Assembly (NCBI GenBank): GCA_963734595.1
Contig: CAVTHV010000014.1
Span: 434,001 to 498,000 of the forward strand
Direction: 5' to 3'
Origin: CAKKQX01 sp963734595
GTDB lineage: Bacteria; Pseudomonadota; Gammaproteobacteria; Burkholderiales; SG8-41
Length of the DNA stretch: 64,000 nucleotides
In this document: positions 26,166 through 38,086 of the stretch, in pieces
How the letters are laid out: every line of letters starts with the position of its first letter
How positions within the stretch are numbered: the stretch's first letter is position 1
Notes under the pieces: generated by a model
Seen by the model: only the letters and a program-made list of their open reading frames with translations
Told to the model about the DNA's origin: nothing
Databases searched by the model: none
Program-made: the position numbers and the translations under genes

Positions 26166-26636
26166 ATGCCACGCCGCAGAGAAGTACCAAAACGTGAAGT
26201 GTTGCCTGATCCGAAGTACGCGAGCCAGGACGTCGCCAAATTCATCAATGTCCTGATGACGCGGGGCAAGAAATCGGTCGCCGAGCGCATCATCTACGGC
26301 GCGCTGGAACAGATCAAGAAAAAGAGCGGTAAAGACCCGCTCGAAGTGTTCAACCTGGCGGTCAATAACGTGAAGCCGATGGTTGAGGTAAAAAGCCGTC
26401 GCGTAGGCGGCGCGAATTACCAGGTGCCGGTGGAAGTGCGCCCGGTGCGGCGCGCGGCGCTGGCAATGCGCTGGCTGCGTGATGCGGCGCGCGGGCGCGG
26501 CGAGAAGTCGATGGGTGCTCGTCTCGCGGGCGAACTTGCCGAAGCGGCGGAAGGCCGTGGCGGTGCCATGAAGAAGCGCGAGGAAGTGCATCGCATGGCG
26601 GAAGCGAACAAGGCGTTTTCGCATTACCGGTTCTAG
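26166..26636 (+). CDS. rpsG: 30S ribosomal protein S7
   Basis: 156 residues, standard length, beginning MPRRREVPKREVLPDPKYAS. Nucleates 16S 3'-domain assembly and contacts the E site; in E. coli it also represses str operon translation. Conserved RRVGGANYQVPVEVRP. Confidence 0.97.
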   Translation: MPRRREVPKREVLPDPKYASQDVAKFINVLMTRGKKSVAERIIYGALEQIKKKSGKDPLEVFNLAVNNVKPMVEVKSRRVGGANYQVPVEVRPVRRAALAMRWLRDAARGRGEKSMGARLAGELAEAAEGRGGAMKKREEVHRMAEANKAFSHYRF

Positions 26637-26689
26637 AAATTTGACTCAGCGTCGGCCATGCCGGCGTGATTTATTTGGATTGACACAAA

Positions 26690-28786
<2,097 letters not shown>

Positions 28787-28807
28787 CCGGTAACAGGGGA
28801 CACGATT

Positions 28808-29999
<1,192 letters not shown>

Positions 30000-30004
30000 C
30001 GGAA

Positions 30005-30322
30005 ATGGCCACCGTCAAAAGCCAGAAAATTCGCATCCGGTTGAAGGCGTTCGACTATCGGTTGATCGACCAATCGGCGCTCGAGATCGTCGATACTGCG
30101 AAGCGTACCGGCGCGGTCGTCAAGGGCCCCGTGCCGTTGCCGACCCGCAAGCAGCGTTTCGACATCCTGCGTTCGCCGCACGTCAACAAGACGTCGCGCG
30201 ACCAGCTCGAGATCCGCACGCACTTGCGTCTGATGGACATTATTGATCCTACCGACAAGACGGTCGACGCACTGATGAAGCTCGACCTGCCCGCTGGCGT
30301 AGACGTGGAAATCAAGCTGTAA
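30005..30322 (+). CDS. rpsJ: 30S ribosomal protein S10 (NusE)
   Basis: 105 residues beginning MATVKSQKIRIRLKAFDYRL; conserved SPHVNKTSRDQLEIRTH. 30S head protein and partner of NusB/NusG in antitermination. Only five bases after tuf, so there is no room for the long S10 leader seen in E. coli; str and S10 gene sets are probably one transcription unit here. Confidence 0.97.
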   Translation: MATVKSQKIRIRLKAFDYRLIDQSALEIVDTAKRTGAVVKGPVPLPTRKQRFDILRSPHVNKTSRDQLEIRTHLRLMDIIDPTDKTVDALMKLDLPAGVDVEIKL

Positions 30323-30411
30323 ACAGATAGTAAGTAATCACGCCGCATCTGCGGCGGAAATTTAGAATTGCCAGTCAATTGCAACTGGCGCCTTTTTAAA
30401 AGGTGAAAAAA

Positions 30412-31098
30412 ATGACTTTAGGACTTGTAGGCCGCAAGATCGGCATGACGCGCGTATTTACCGACGATGGCGATTCCATCCCGGTGACGGTCGTCGACGT
30501 GTCGAACAACCGCGTAACCCAGATCAAAAAGCCTGACACCGATGGCTATGCGGCGGTGCAGGTGACTTTCGGCAAGCGCCGCGCGCGCCGCGTTAACAAG
30601 GCCGCTGCCGGCCATTTCGCCAAGGCCGGCGTCGAAGCCGGCCGCATGCTCAAGGAATTCCGCGTGACAGCCGAGAAGCTTACCGACATCAAGGTCGGGG
30701 GCACAATCGGCGCCGATATTTTCGAAGTCGGTCAAAAGGTCGACGTCTCCGGCGTATCGCAGGGCAAAGGTTTCAGCGGCGTCATCAAGCGCCATCACTT
30801 TTCGTCGAACCGCGCGAGCCACGGCAACTCGGTGTCGCACAACAAGCCCGGCTCGATCGGTATGGCGCAGGACCCGGGCCGGGTTTTCCCAGGCAAGAAA
30901 ATGGCGGGCCATCTGGGCGCCGTTAACCGCACTGCCCAAAATCTGGAAATAGTCCGTATCGACGCTGAGCGCCAGCTGCTGCTGATTCGCGGCGCGGTGC
31001 CGGGCTCCAAGGGCGGCGACGTTGCCGTGTATCCGGCGGTCAAGGCGGGTAAATCCGCCGTATCCGGCAAGGCAGCGAAAGCTGCCGCTGCCAAGTAA
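30412..31098 (+). CDS. rplC: 50S ribosomal protein L3
   Basis: 228 residues from the ATG at 30412 (AAGGTG upstream), giving MTLGLVGRKIGMTRVFTDDG; an in-frame GTG at 30403 would overlap the ribosome binding site. Loop near the peptidyl transferase centre includes HGNSVSHNKPGSIG and MAQDPGRVFPGKKMAGHLG, with the glutamine normally methylated by PrmB. Alanine/lysine-rich C-terminus. Confidence 0.96.
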   Translation: MTLGLVGRKIGMTRVFTDDGDSIPVTVVDVSNNRVTQIKKPDTDGYAAVQVTFGKRRARRVNKAAAGHFAKAGVEAGRMLKEFRVTAEKLTDIKVGGTIGADIFEVGQKVDVSGVSQGKGFSGVIKRHHFSSNRASHGNSVSHNKPGSIGMAQDPGRVFPGKKMAGHLGAVNRTAQNLEIVRIDAERQLLLIRGAVPGSKGGDVAVYPAVKAGKSAVSGKAAKAAAAK

Positions 31099-31110
31099 GG
31101 CAGGTGCGCG

Positions 31111-31731
31111 ATGGAACTTAAACTAATCAACGAACAAGGCAAGCCGACCGCCTCGGTTTCGGCGTCCGATACTGCATTCGGGCGCGAATATAACGAAGCA
31201 TTGATACACCAGGTAGTGACGGCGTATCTCGCCAATGCGCGTAGCGGTACGCGGGCGCAGAAGGATCGCGGCACCGTCAAGCACTCGACCAAGAAGCCGT
31301 GGCGCCAAAAAGGGACTGGACATGCGCGCGCCGGTATGACGTCGAGCCCGTTGTGGCGTGGCGGCGGCAGGATTTTTCCAAATCTGCCGGACGAGAATTT
31401 CAGCCACAAGGTCAACAAGAAGATGTTCCGTGCCGGCGTATGTTCGATCCTGTCTCAACTCGCGCGCGAGGACCGTCTGGCAGTGGTCGATACCTTCAGC
31501 ATCGATGCGCCGAAGACCAAGCTTCTTGCACAAAAGCTCAAAGGCATGGGGCTGGAAGACGTGCTGATCATCACGGACAGCCTTGACGACAATCTGATGT
31601 TGTCATCGCGCAACCTGCCCAACGTTAACATTATCGACGTGCGCTACGCCGATCCGGTGAGCCTGATGCGCCACGCCAAGGTGCTGATGACCAAGAGCGC
31701 TGTTGCCAAGATAGAGGAGATGCTGCGATGA
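31111..31731 (+). CDS. rplD: 50S ribosomal protein L4
   Basis: 206 residues. Exit-tunnel loop KPWRQKGTGHARAGMTSSPL is intact, with no macrolide-resistance type change evident. In E. coli L4 regulates the S10 operon. Its end overlaps the rplW start (ATGA). Confidence 0.97.
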   Translation: MELKLINEQGKPTASVSASDTAFGREYNEALIHQVVTAYLANARSGTRAQKDRGTVKHSTKKPWRQKGTGHARAGMTSSPLWRGGGRIFPNLPDENFSHKVNKKMFRAGVCSILSQLAREDRLAVVDTFSIDAPKTKLLAQKLKGMGLEDVLIITDSLDDNLMLSSRNLPNVNIIDVRYADPVSLMRHAKVLMTKSAVAKIEEMLR

Positions 31732-32054
31732 GCGCCTACAACGCAGAGCGTCTGATGCAGGTGCTGCTTGCTCCGGTGATCTCCGAAAAAAGCACCTTTG
31801 TCGGCGAGAAAAGCAATCAGGTCGTATTCCGCGTCGCGCCGGATGCAACCAAACCCGAGATCAAGGCGGCCGTCGAACTGATGTTCAGCAAGAAGGACCA
31901 GAAGCTCGAGGTCTCGGCCGTGCGAATCGTGAATGTCCGGGGCAAGGAAAAGCGTTCCGGCCGTTTCATCGGGCGGCGCAATCACTGGAAAAAGGCCTAC
32001 GTGTGCCTGAAACCCGGCCAGGAAATCAACTTTGCTGAAGGGGAGGCCAAGTAA
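31728..32054 (+). CDS. rplW: 50S ribosomal protein L23
   Basis: 108 residues; LLAPVISEKSTFVGEK and RIVNVRGKEKR are typical. Docking site for trigger factor and SRP at the tunnel exit. ATG overlaps the rplD stop; its own TAA overlaps the rplB ATG by one base. Confidence 0.96.
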   Translation: MSAYNAERLMQVLLAPVISEKSTFVGEKSNQVVFRVAPDATKPEIKAAVELMFSKKDQKLEVSAVRIVNVRGKEKRSGRFIGRRNHWKKAYVCLKPGQEINFAEGEAK

Positions 32055-32887
32055 TGCTAGTCAAAGTCAAACCGACGTCTCCCGGTCGGCGGTCGCTGGT
32101 CAAGGTCGTTACGCCCGGATTGCACAAGGGCAAACCGGCAGCGAAGCTTACCGAAAGCCAGTCGAAAAAGGCCGGGCGTAACAGCCACGGCCACGTTACC
32201 ATGCGCCATCAGGGCGGTGGTCACAAGCACCACTACCGCGTCATCGATTTCAAGCGCGACAAGGACGGCATCGCGGCCAAAGTCGAACGCCTTGAGTACG
32301 ATCCGAACCGCAGCGCCCATCTGTTGCTGTTGTGCTATGCCGATGGCGAGCGCCGCTACATTATCGCGCCCAAGGGCGTGTCGGTGGGGATGCAGCTGAT
32401 GACCGGAGTGGATGCTCCGATCAAGGTCGGCAACACGCTGCCGCTCAGGAACATTCCGGTTGGCACTACCATCCACTGCGTCGAGATGCTTCCGGGTAAA
32501 GGCGCCCAAATTGCACGTGCCGCCGGCACTTCGGTGCAGTTGCTGGCACGCGAAGGCGATTACGCGCAATTGCGTCTGCGCTCCGGTGAAATCCGGAAAG
32601 TTCACGTCAATTGCCGCGCGACAATCGGCGAGGTCGGTAACGAAGAGCATTCGCTGGAATCGATCGGCAAGGCAGGGCGGGTGCGTTGGCGCGGCGTGCG
32701 GCCGACCGTGCGCGGCGTGGCGATGAACCCGATCGACCATCCGCACGGCGGTGGCGAGGGTAAAACGGCCGCCGGCCGGCATCCGGTGAGCCCGTGGGGC
32801 ACGCTGACCAAAGGGTATCGTACGCGCAAGAACAAGCGCACCAACAGCATGATCGTGCGTCGCCGTCATGCTAAAAGTATCGGTTAA
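32054..32887 (+). CDS. rplB: 50S ribosomal protein L2
   Basis: 277 residues. C-terminal NPIDHPHGGGEGKTAAGRHP contains the conserved histidine close to the peptidyl transferase centre, and the GRNSHGHVTMRHQGGGHKHH start of the RNA-binding core is present. Overlaps rplW by one base. Confidence 0.97.
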   Translation: MLVKVKPTSPGRRSLVKVVTPGLHKGKPAAKLTESQSKKAGRNSHGHVTMRHQGGGHKHHYRVIDFKRDKDGIAAKVERLEYDPNRSAHLLLLCYADGERRYIIAPKGVSVGMQLMTGVDAPIKVGNTLPLRNIPVGTTIHCVEMLPGKGAQIARAAGTSVQLLAREGDYAQLRLRSGEIRKVHVNCRATIGEVGNEEHSLESIGKAGRVRWRGVRPTVRGVAMNPIDHPHGGGEGKTAAGRHPVSPWGTLTKGYRTRKNKRTNSMIVRRRHAKSIG

Positions 32888-32897
32888 GAGGTAGCTC

Positions 32898-33218
32898 ATG
32901 GCACGTTCGATCAAGAAAGGCCCGTTCGTAGACCACCATCTGATGAAGAAGGTGGAAACCGCGCGCAGCAACAACGACAAGCGCCCGATCAAGACCTGGT
33001 CGCGGCGTTCGACCGTCCTGCCGGATTTCGTCGGCCTGACCATTGCCGTGCACAACGGCAAACAGCATATCCCGGTCTATGTAACGGAAAACATGGTTGG
33101 ACACAAACTCGGCGAGTTTTCGCATACCCGGAGTTTCAAGGGGCACTCGAGAGCGGGTTCGGTGGCCGCCGACAAGAAAGCCAGTCCGACGCCGGCAGCA
33201 GCGGCTCCCAAGTCTTAA
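32898..33218 (+). CDS. rpsS: 30S ribosomal protein S19 with short extra C-terminal tail
   Basis: 106 residues against the usual 91-93. The core ARSIKKGPFVDHHLMKKVE through HKLGEFSHTRSFKGHS is standard. The extra tail is KKASPTPAAAAPKS, low-complexity and basic. Head protein that forms a dimer with S13. Confidence 0.96.
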   Translation: MARSIKKGPFVDHHLMKKVETARSNNDKRPIKTWSRRSTVLPDFVGLTIAVHNGKQHIPVYVTENMVGHKLGEFSHTRSFKGHSRAGSVAADKKASPTPAAAAPKS

Positions 33219-33228
33219 GGAATAGAGC

Positions 33229-33567
33229 ATGAACACCATAGCAAAACTGCGCGGGGTGCGGCTCTCGGCCCAGAAAGGCCGTCTGGTGGCTGATCTCATA
33301 CGCGGCCAGTCGGTCGAGAATGCGCTCAGCATCCTGCAGTTCAACCCCAAGAAGGGCGCGACGATCATCCGCAAGGTGCTGGAATCGGCGATCGCCAACG
33401 CCGAGCACAACGACGGCGCCGACATCGATGAGCTCAAGGTGACGCTTATCCATGTCGAGAAAGGTCCGGTGCTCAAGCGCTTTTCGACACGTGCCAAAGG
33501 CCGCGGCGTGCAAATCTTGAAACCGACCTGCCACATTTACGTGACGGTCGGCGACGGAAGGAAATAA
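33229..33567 (+). CDS. rplV: 50S ribosomal protein L22
   Basis: 112 residues; the tunnel-hairpin sequence PVLKRFSTRAKGRGVQILKP is present, without the deletions linked to macrolide resistance. GGAATAGAGC precedes the ATG. Confidence 0.96.
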   Translation: MNTIAKLRGVRLSAQKGRLVADLIRGQSVENALSILQFNPKKGATIIRKVLESAIANAEHNDGADIDELKVTLIHVEKGPVLKRFSTRAKGRGVQILKPTCHIYVTVGDGRK

Positions 33568-33569
33568 CC

Positions 33570-34325
33570 ATGGGTCAGAAAATACATCCGACGGGATTTC
33601 GTCTCGCGGTCAATCGCAACTGGTCATCGCGCTGGTATGCGAACAGCAAGAATTTCGCGACCATGCTTAACGAAGACATCAAGGTCCGCGACTTTCTTAA
33701 AAAGCGGCTCGCGCACGCCGCGGTGAGCCGGGTCGTGATCGAGCGGCCGGCGAAGAACGCGCGCATTACGATCTACAGCGCGCGCCCGGGCGTGGTAATC
33801 GGCAAAAAGGGCGAGGATATCGAGTCGCTGAAAGCAGAACTGCAGAAATTGCTTGGCGTGCCGGTGCACGTCAATATCGAGGAAGTGCGTAAACCCGAGA
33901 TCGACGCGCAATTGATTGCTGATTCCATCGCTCAGCAACTGCAGAAACGCATCATGTTCCGCCGCGCGATGAAGCGCGCCATCACCAATGCCATGCGGCT
34001 GGGCGCCCAGGGCATCAAGATCATGAGCGCGGGACGGCTTAATGGCGCGGAGATTGCCCGTACCGAGTGGTATCGCGAAGGGCGTGTGCCGCTGCACACA
34101 CTGCGGGCGGATATCGACTACGGGGTTTCTGAAGCCAAGACCACCTACGGCATTATTGGTATCAAGGTATGGGTGTTCAAGGGAATAGTGTTGGCGAAGA
34201 ACGAGCAACCGACGGTGGTGCCTGGCGCGGTAACGCCGGCGGTGGAGCCGGAAAAGCCGGCACGGAAGCCGAGAAAGCCGGCAGCAAAGACAGGAGCGAA
34301 ACGTGCTACAGCCAGCCAGACGTAA
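33570..34325 (+). CDS. rpsC: 30S ribosomal protein S3
   Basis: 251 residues (usual about 210-235). KH domain GVVIGKKGEDIESLKAELQK and C-terminal domain GAQGIKIMSAGRLNGAEIAR. The last ~35 residues are a Pro/Lys/Ala tail (EKPARKPRKPAAKTGAKRA). mRNA-entry protein of the small subunit. Its 3' end overlaps rplP by 23 bases. Confidence 0.96.
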   Translation: MGQKIHPTGFRLAVNRNWSSRWYANSKNFATMLNEDIKVRDFLKKRLAHAAVSRVVIERPAKNARITIYSARPGVVIGKKGEDIESLKAELQKLLGVPVHVNIEEVRKPEIDAQLIADSIAQQLQKRIMFRRAMKRAITNAMRLGAQGIKIMSAGRLNGAEIARTEWYREGRVPLHTLRADIDYGVSEAKTTYGIIGIKVWVFKGIVLAKNEQPTVVPGAVTPAVEPEKPARKPRKPAAKTGAKRATASQT

Positions 34326-34719
34326 ATACCGCAAAGAACAGAAGGGCCGCAACAAAGGCATTGCGACCCGCGGCAACAAAGTGAGCTTCGGCGAGTACGC
34401 GCTGAAGGCGATCGGTCGCGGTCGCCTCACTGCGCGTCAGATCGAGGCGGCGCGCCGTGCCATGACGCGCTACATCAAACGCGGCGGCCGGATCTGGATC
34501 CGCATTTTCCCCGACAAGCCGATTTCACAGAAACCGGCGGAAGTGCGCATGGGCAACGGCAAGGGTAACCCGGAATACTGGGTTGCCGAGATCCAGCCGG
34601 GAAAGGTACTGTACGAGATGGATGGTGTTGACGAAGCGATGGCGAAAGAGGCGTTCCGGCTGGCGGCGTCGAAGCTGCCGATCACGACCACCTTTGTGCA
34701 CCGTCAGGTCGGAGGTTAA
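34303..34719 (+). CDS. rplP: 50S ribosomal protein L16
   Basis: 138 residues, GTG start overlapping rpsC, beginning MLQPARRKYRKEQKGRNKG as in other L16 proteins. Conserved IWIRIFPDKPISQKPAEVRM and GNPEYWVAEIQPG. Positions tRNA at the A site of the 50S subunit. Confidence 0.96.
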   Translation: MLQPARRKYRKEQKGRNKGIATRGNKVSFGEYALKAIGRGRLTARQIEAARRAMTRYIKRGGRIWIRIFPDKPISQKPAEVRMGNGKGNPEYWVAEIQPGKVLYEMDGVDEAMAKEAFRLAASKLPITTTFVHRQVGG

Positions 34720-34722
34720 ACC

Positions 34723-34926
34723 ATGAATGCAAGCGAATTGAGGACAAAGTCGGCTGACGAGCTGCAACAGGAGCTGGCGTCGCTGCTTAAGGCGCAGTTT
34801 TCCATGCGTATGCAGAAAGCGACGCAGCAGCTTTCCAATACCAGCAAGTTGAAAGAGGTGCGCCGCGATATCGCGCGCTTGCGCACCATAATGACCGAGA
34901 AAGCGGCGGAACAGGTTAAAGCATGA
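34723..34926 (+). CDS. rpmC: 50S ribosomal protein L29
   Basis: 67 residues, an alpha-helical hairpin protein near the tunnel exit: MNASELRTKSADELQQEL and VRRDIARLRTIMTEK. Overlaps the rpsQ start (ATGA). Confidence 0.95.
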   Translation: MNASELRTKSADELQQELASLLKAQFSMRMQKATQQLSNTSKLKEVRRDIARLRTIMTEKAAEQVKA

Positions 34927-35183
34927 GCGAAGCCAACAAACGCACGCTGAGCGGGCGCGTAGTCAGCGACAAAATGGAAAAAACCGTAACTGTGCTGGTC
35001 GAGCGGCGCGTCAAGCATCCGCTGTATGGCAAGATCATGACCCGGTCGAAAAAATACCACGCCCACGATGAAAAGAACGAATTTCATGAGGGCGATCTGG
35101 TCCTGATCGAAGAGTGCCGGCCGCTTGCCAGAACCAAGGCGTGGCGGGTCGTCAAGCTGGTCGAGAAGGCCCGCGCCGCCTGA
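34923..35183 (+). CDS. rpsQ: 30S ribosomal protein S17
   Basis: 86 residues with the OB-fold sequence TLSGRVVSDKMEKTVTVLVE and the GDLVLIEECRPLARTKAWRV end. Last gene of the S10 operon; a 221-nt gap follows. Confidence 0.95.
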   Translation: MSEANKRTLSGRVVSDKMEKTVTVLVERRVKHPLYGKIMTRSKKYHAHDEKNEFHEGDLVLIEECRPLARTKAWRVVKLVEKARAA

Positions 35184-35190
35184 TCGCTGC

Positions 35191-35219
35191 TTGCGGAAGC
35201 GTGCGGATAGTTATATAAT
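35191..35219 (+). promoter_or_regulatory. Putative sigma70 promoter for the spc operon
   Basis: TTGCGG (35191-35196), 17-nt spacer, perfect TATAAT (35214-35219). It lies in the 221-nt gap between rpsQ and rplN, leaving a leader of about 180 nt. No gene is visible in the leader. Confidence 0.7.
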
Positions 35220-35404
35220 ATTTTGCTTTTTTGGTTCGGCTCAACTCGCCTTGCGGGCCGGCCTTCGCTGAACTGATAGCAACTTTTTCTCTGCGCCGGA
35301 ATTATCAAGCGCGGAGGTTCGACCCGAACGGGCTTCAATACTGGTCGTTGCCGCCGGCAAACGGTCCAAGTTGAAGAAGAGATTTTTAAGCAGGAAGCAA
35401 AAAA

Positions 35405-35773
35405 ATGATTCAGATGCAGTCTATTCTGGATGTTGCCGACAATACCGGTGCGCGCGCAGTGATGTGCATCAAGGTGCTCGGCGGCTCCAAGCGGCGTTAT
35501 GCGGGGATCGGTGACGTGATCAAAGTCAGCATCAAGGATGCGGCGCCGCGTGGCCGCGTCAAGAAGGGCGAGATTTACAACGCCGTCGTGGTGCGTACCG
35601 CCAAGGGTGTGCGGCGCAACGACGGCTCGATGATCAAGTTCGACGGCAATGCCGCAGTGCTGCTCAATCCGAAGCTCGAGCCGATCGGTACGCGTATTTT
35701 CGGGCCTGTGACGCGCGAATTGAGGACCGAGCGCTTCATGAAGATCGTGTCGCTCGCTCCGGAAGTGCTGTAG
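35405..35773 (+). CDS. rplN: 50S ribosomal protein L14
   Basis: 122 residues, standard length: MIQMQSILDVADNTGARAVM, GDVIKVSIKDAAPRG and IFGPVTRELR. Forms bridges with 16S rRNA and binds RsfS. First gene of the spc operon. Confidence 0.97.
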   Translation: MIQMQSILDVADNTGARAVMCIKVLGGSKRRYAGIGDVIKVSIKDAAPRGRVKKGEIYNAVVVRTAKGVRRNDGSMIKFDGNAAVLLNPKLEPIGTRIFGPVTRELRTERFMKIVSLAPEVL

Positions 35774-35786
35774 GAGAGAACATATC

Positions 35787-36104
35787 ATGCGCAAGATCAG
35801 AAAAGGTGACGATGTAATCGTGCTGACCGGCAAGGACCGTGGCAAACGGGGCTCGGTGCTCAAGATCGTCGATGCGGAGCATGTCCTGGTGGAAGGCGCC
35901 AACAAAGTGAAAAAGCACCAGCGCCCGAATCCGGCGAAGGGCCTCTCGGGTGGCATCATCGACAAGGAAATGCCGTTGCATATTTCCAATGTGGGCTTGT
36001 TCAATTCGGCAACCAAGAAGGCTGACCGTGTCGGTATCAAGGTGCTGGAGGACGGCCGTCGCGTGCGTTTTTACAAGTCCAATGGCGAAGTGGTTGACGT
36101 ATGA
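35787..36104 (+). CDS. rplX: 50S ribosomal protein L24
   Basis: 105 residues; KOW motif KGDDVIVLTGKDRGKRGSVL then GANKVKKHQRPNP. Early assembly factor near the exit tunnel. Stop overlaps the rplE start (ATGA). Confidence 0.96.
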   Translation: MRKIRKGDDVIVLTGKDRGKRGSVLKIVDAEHVLVEGANKVKKHQRPNPAKGLSGGIIDKEMPLHISNVGLFNSATKKADRVGIKVLEDGRRVRFYKSNGEVVDV

Positions 36105-36790
36105 GCGCGGAAAAAGACACCAAAGCGGCCAAAGCGGCCAAAGCGGCCAAACCGGCGAAGGAAGCCAAGGCGGCCAAACCGGCCAAACAGGCCAAGCCTG
36201 AGCAGGAAGTCAAAGAGACAAAACCGGCGAAGCCGGCCAAGCCAGCGGGGCCGGCACGGTTGAGCGTGCATTATCGCGAGACCGTGATCAAGGATCTGAC
36301 CAAGCAGTTCGGCTACAAGAGCGTGATGCAGGTGCCGCGAATCGAAAAAATCGTGCTGAACATGGGCGTGGGCGAGGCGGTCGCCGACAAGAAGATCATG
36401 GACAATGCGGTTGGCGACATGCAGAAGATCGCGGGCCAGAAGCCCCTGGTCACCAAGTCGCGCAAATCTATCGCGACCTTCAAGATCCGGGAAGGTTATC
36501 CGATCGGCTGCAAAGTGACGTTGCGCGGTGCACGCATGTATGAGTTTCTGGACCGGCTGGTCAACATTGCGATGCCGCGTATCCGCGACTTCCGCGGCAT
36601 ATCCGGCAAGTCTTTCGACGGTCGCGGCAACTACAACATGGGTGTCAAAGAGCAGATCATTTTTCCGGAGATCGAGTACGACAAGATCGACGCGATCCGC
36701 GGCATGAATATTACGATTTCAACCACCGCCAAGACCGATGTGGAAGGAAGAGCTCTCCTCTCGGCATTCAAATTTCCGTTCAGGAACTGA
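36101..36790 (+). CDS. rplE: 50S ribosomal protein L5 with a Lys/Ala-rich N-terminal extension
   Basis: 229 residues against about 179 for most L5. The core starts near residue 50 (RLSVHYRETVIKDLTKQFGY) and is standard (IEKIVLNMGVGEAVADKK, FRGISGKSFDGRGNYNMG). The preceding ~48 residues are built from AKAAK/PAKxAK units, encoded partly by three tandem copies of CAAAGCGGC. The ATGA overlap with rplX makes the long start credible, and no good internal ATG lies close to the core. Binds 5S rRNA in the central protuberance. Confidence 0.94.
   Translation: MSAEKDTKAAKAAKAAKPAKEAKAAKPAKQAKPEQEVKETKPAKPAKPAGPARLSVHYRETVIKDLTKQFGYKSVMQVPRIEKIVLNMGVGEAVADKKIMDNAVGDMQKIAGQKPLVTKSRKSIATFKIREGYPIGCKVTLRGARMYEFLDRLVNIAMPRIRDFRGISGKSFDGRGNYNMGVKEQIIFPEIEYDKIDAIRGMNITISTTAKTDVEGRALLSAFKFPFRN
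36121..36147 (+). repeat. Three tandem CAAAGCGGC units within rplE
   Basis: Perfect 9-bp tandem repeat (three copies), followed by degenerate versions to about 36240, encoding AKAAK-type repeats. Prone to length variation. Confidence 0.85.
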
Positions 36791-36802
36791 GGAACGACTT
36801 AT

Positions 36803-37108
36803 ATGGCAAAAACGGCCCTGATCAACCGTGACCTGAAGCGTCGCGACACCGTCAAGAAATTTGCCGCCAAGCGCGCGGAACTGATGGTGATCGTCAACAA
36901 TCAGAAGCTTTCCCCGGAAGAGCGCTATGAAGCGCGGCTCAAACTGCAGAAACTGCCGAGGAATGCTTCCCCGGTAAGGTTGCGCAATCGCTGCGCGCTG
37001 ACGGGTCGTCCGCGCGGCGTATTTCGCAAGTTTGGCTTGGCGCGTGGCAAGTTGCGCGACATTGCGATGCGCGGGGAGATTCCGGGCGTGATCAAGGCCA
37101 GCTGGTAG
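36803..37108 (+). CDS. rpsN: 30S ribosomal protein S14 (zinc-free long form)
   Basis: 101 residues, MAKTALINRDLKRRDTVKKF, ending RGEIPGVIKASW. It lacks the CxxC zinc pairs of the short paralogue. Conserved RLRNRCALTGRPRGVFRKFG. Confidence 0.96.
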   Translation: MAKTALINRDLKRRDTVKKFAAKRAELMVIVNNQKLSPEERYEARLKLQKLPRNASPVRLRNRCALTGRPRGVFRKFGLARGKLRDIAMRGEIPGVIKASW

Positions 37109-37124
37109 GTTCAGGAGAAGATCA

Positions 37125-37520
37125 ATGAGTATGAGTGATCCGGTCGCCGATATGCTTACGCGCATTCGCAATGCGCAGCTGTCGGAGAAACAGGCGGTAG
37201 CCATCCCGGCAAGCAAGCTGAAAGCGGCGATTGCCAAGGTGCTGAAGGATGAGGGCTATATCGAGGATTTCGCGGTGCGCGCGAATAGCGGCAAGCCGCT
37301 GCTCGAAATCAGCCTTAAATATTATGCTGGCCGTCCGGTGATTGAGAAGATCGAACGCATCAGCCGCCCGGGGCTGCGGATGTACAAGCCGAGCCGCGAT
37401 ATTCCGAACGTGATGAACGGGCTCGGCATTGCAATCGTATCGACGTCGAAAGGCGTGATGACCGATCGCAAGGCGCGGGGCCTCGGGGTCGGCGGCGAAG
37501 TATTGTGCATCGTGGCCTAG
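37125..37520 (+). CDS. rpsH: 30S ribosomal protein S8
   Basis: 131 residues, MSMSDPVADMLTRIRNAQ, ending GVGGEVLCIVA. Primary 16S binder; in E. coli it represses spc operon translation by binding the rplE mRNA. ATG at 37125 with AGGAG upstream. Confidence 0.96.
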   Translation: MSMSDPVADMLTRIRNAQLSEKQAVAIPASKLKAAIAKVLKDEGYIEDFAVRANSGKPLLEISLKYYAGRPVIEKIERISRPGLRMYKPSRDIPNVMNGLGIAIVSTSKGVMTDRKARGLGVGGEVLCIVA

Positions 37521-37541
37521 TAAGCGAAGCGGAGCAAAGCG

Positions 37542-38075
37542 ATGTCGAGAATTGCAAAGAATCCGGTGGTGCTGCCGGCAAAAGTCGAAGTGACCCTCAC
37601 TCAGAGTGAAATCTCGGTGAAGGGGCCGCTCGGGGTGCTTACACAGAAGCTGTCGCCGAACGTCAAGGTGGAAAAAGTCGAGAACCACCTCGAGTTCACG
37701 ATGGCTCATAACTCCCGGCAGGCCAACGCCATGTCGGGCACGATGAGGGCGCTCGTCGCCAACATGGTGGATGGCGTCAGCAAGGGTTTCGAGAAAAAGT
37801 TGACGCTGGTTGGCGTCGGCTACCGCGCCCAGGCGCAAGGCGACAAGCTGAATCTCACGCTTGGGTTCTCGCATCCGATTGTGCACCAGATGCCGAAGGG
37901 GATCAAAGCCGAGACGCCGACTCAGACCGAGATCGTGATCAAGGGCATGGACAAGCAGACTGTTGGCCAGGTTGCTGCGGAAGTGCGGCGGTATCGCAGC
38001 CCCGAACCGTACAAGGGCAAGGGCGTACGTTACGCCGGTGAGCGGATTGTGCTCAAGGAAACCAAGAAGAAGTAA
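37542..38075 (+). CDS. rplF: 50S ribosomal protein L6
   Basis: 177 residues; two L6 repeats, the second with the signature EPYKGKGVRYAGE near the C-terminus. Lies near the factor-binding site beside the sarcin-ricin loop. Confidence 0.96.
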   Translation: MSRIAKNPVVLPAKVEVTLTQSEISVKGPLGVLTQKLSPNVKVEKVENHLEFTMAHNSRQANAMSGTMRALVANMVDGVSKGFEKKLTLVGVGYRAQAQGDKLNLTLGFSHPIVHQMPKGIKAETPTQTEIVIKGMDKQTVGQVAAEVRRYRSPEPYKGKGVRYAGERIVLKETKKK

Positions 38076-38086
38076 GCGAGTGACAC

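Noticed and set aside
36121..36147. CRISPR-like short tandem repeats
   Set aside because: The repeats are contiguous 9-mers in frame within rplE, without spacers.
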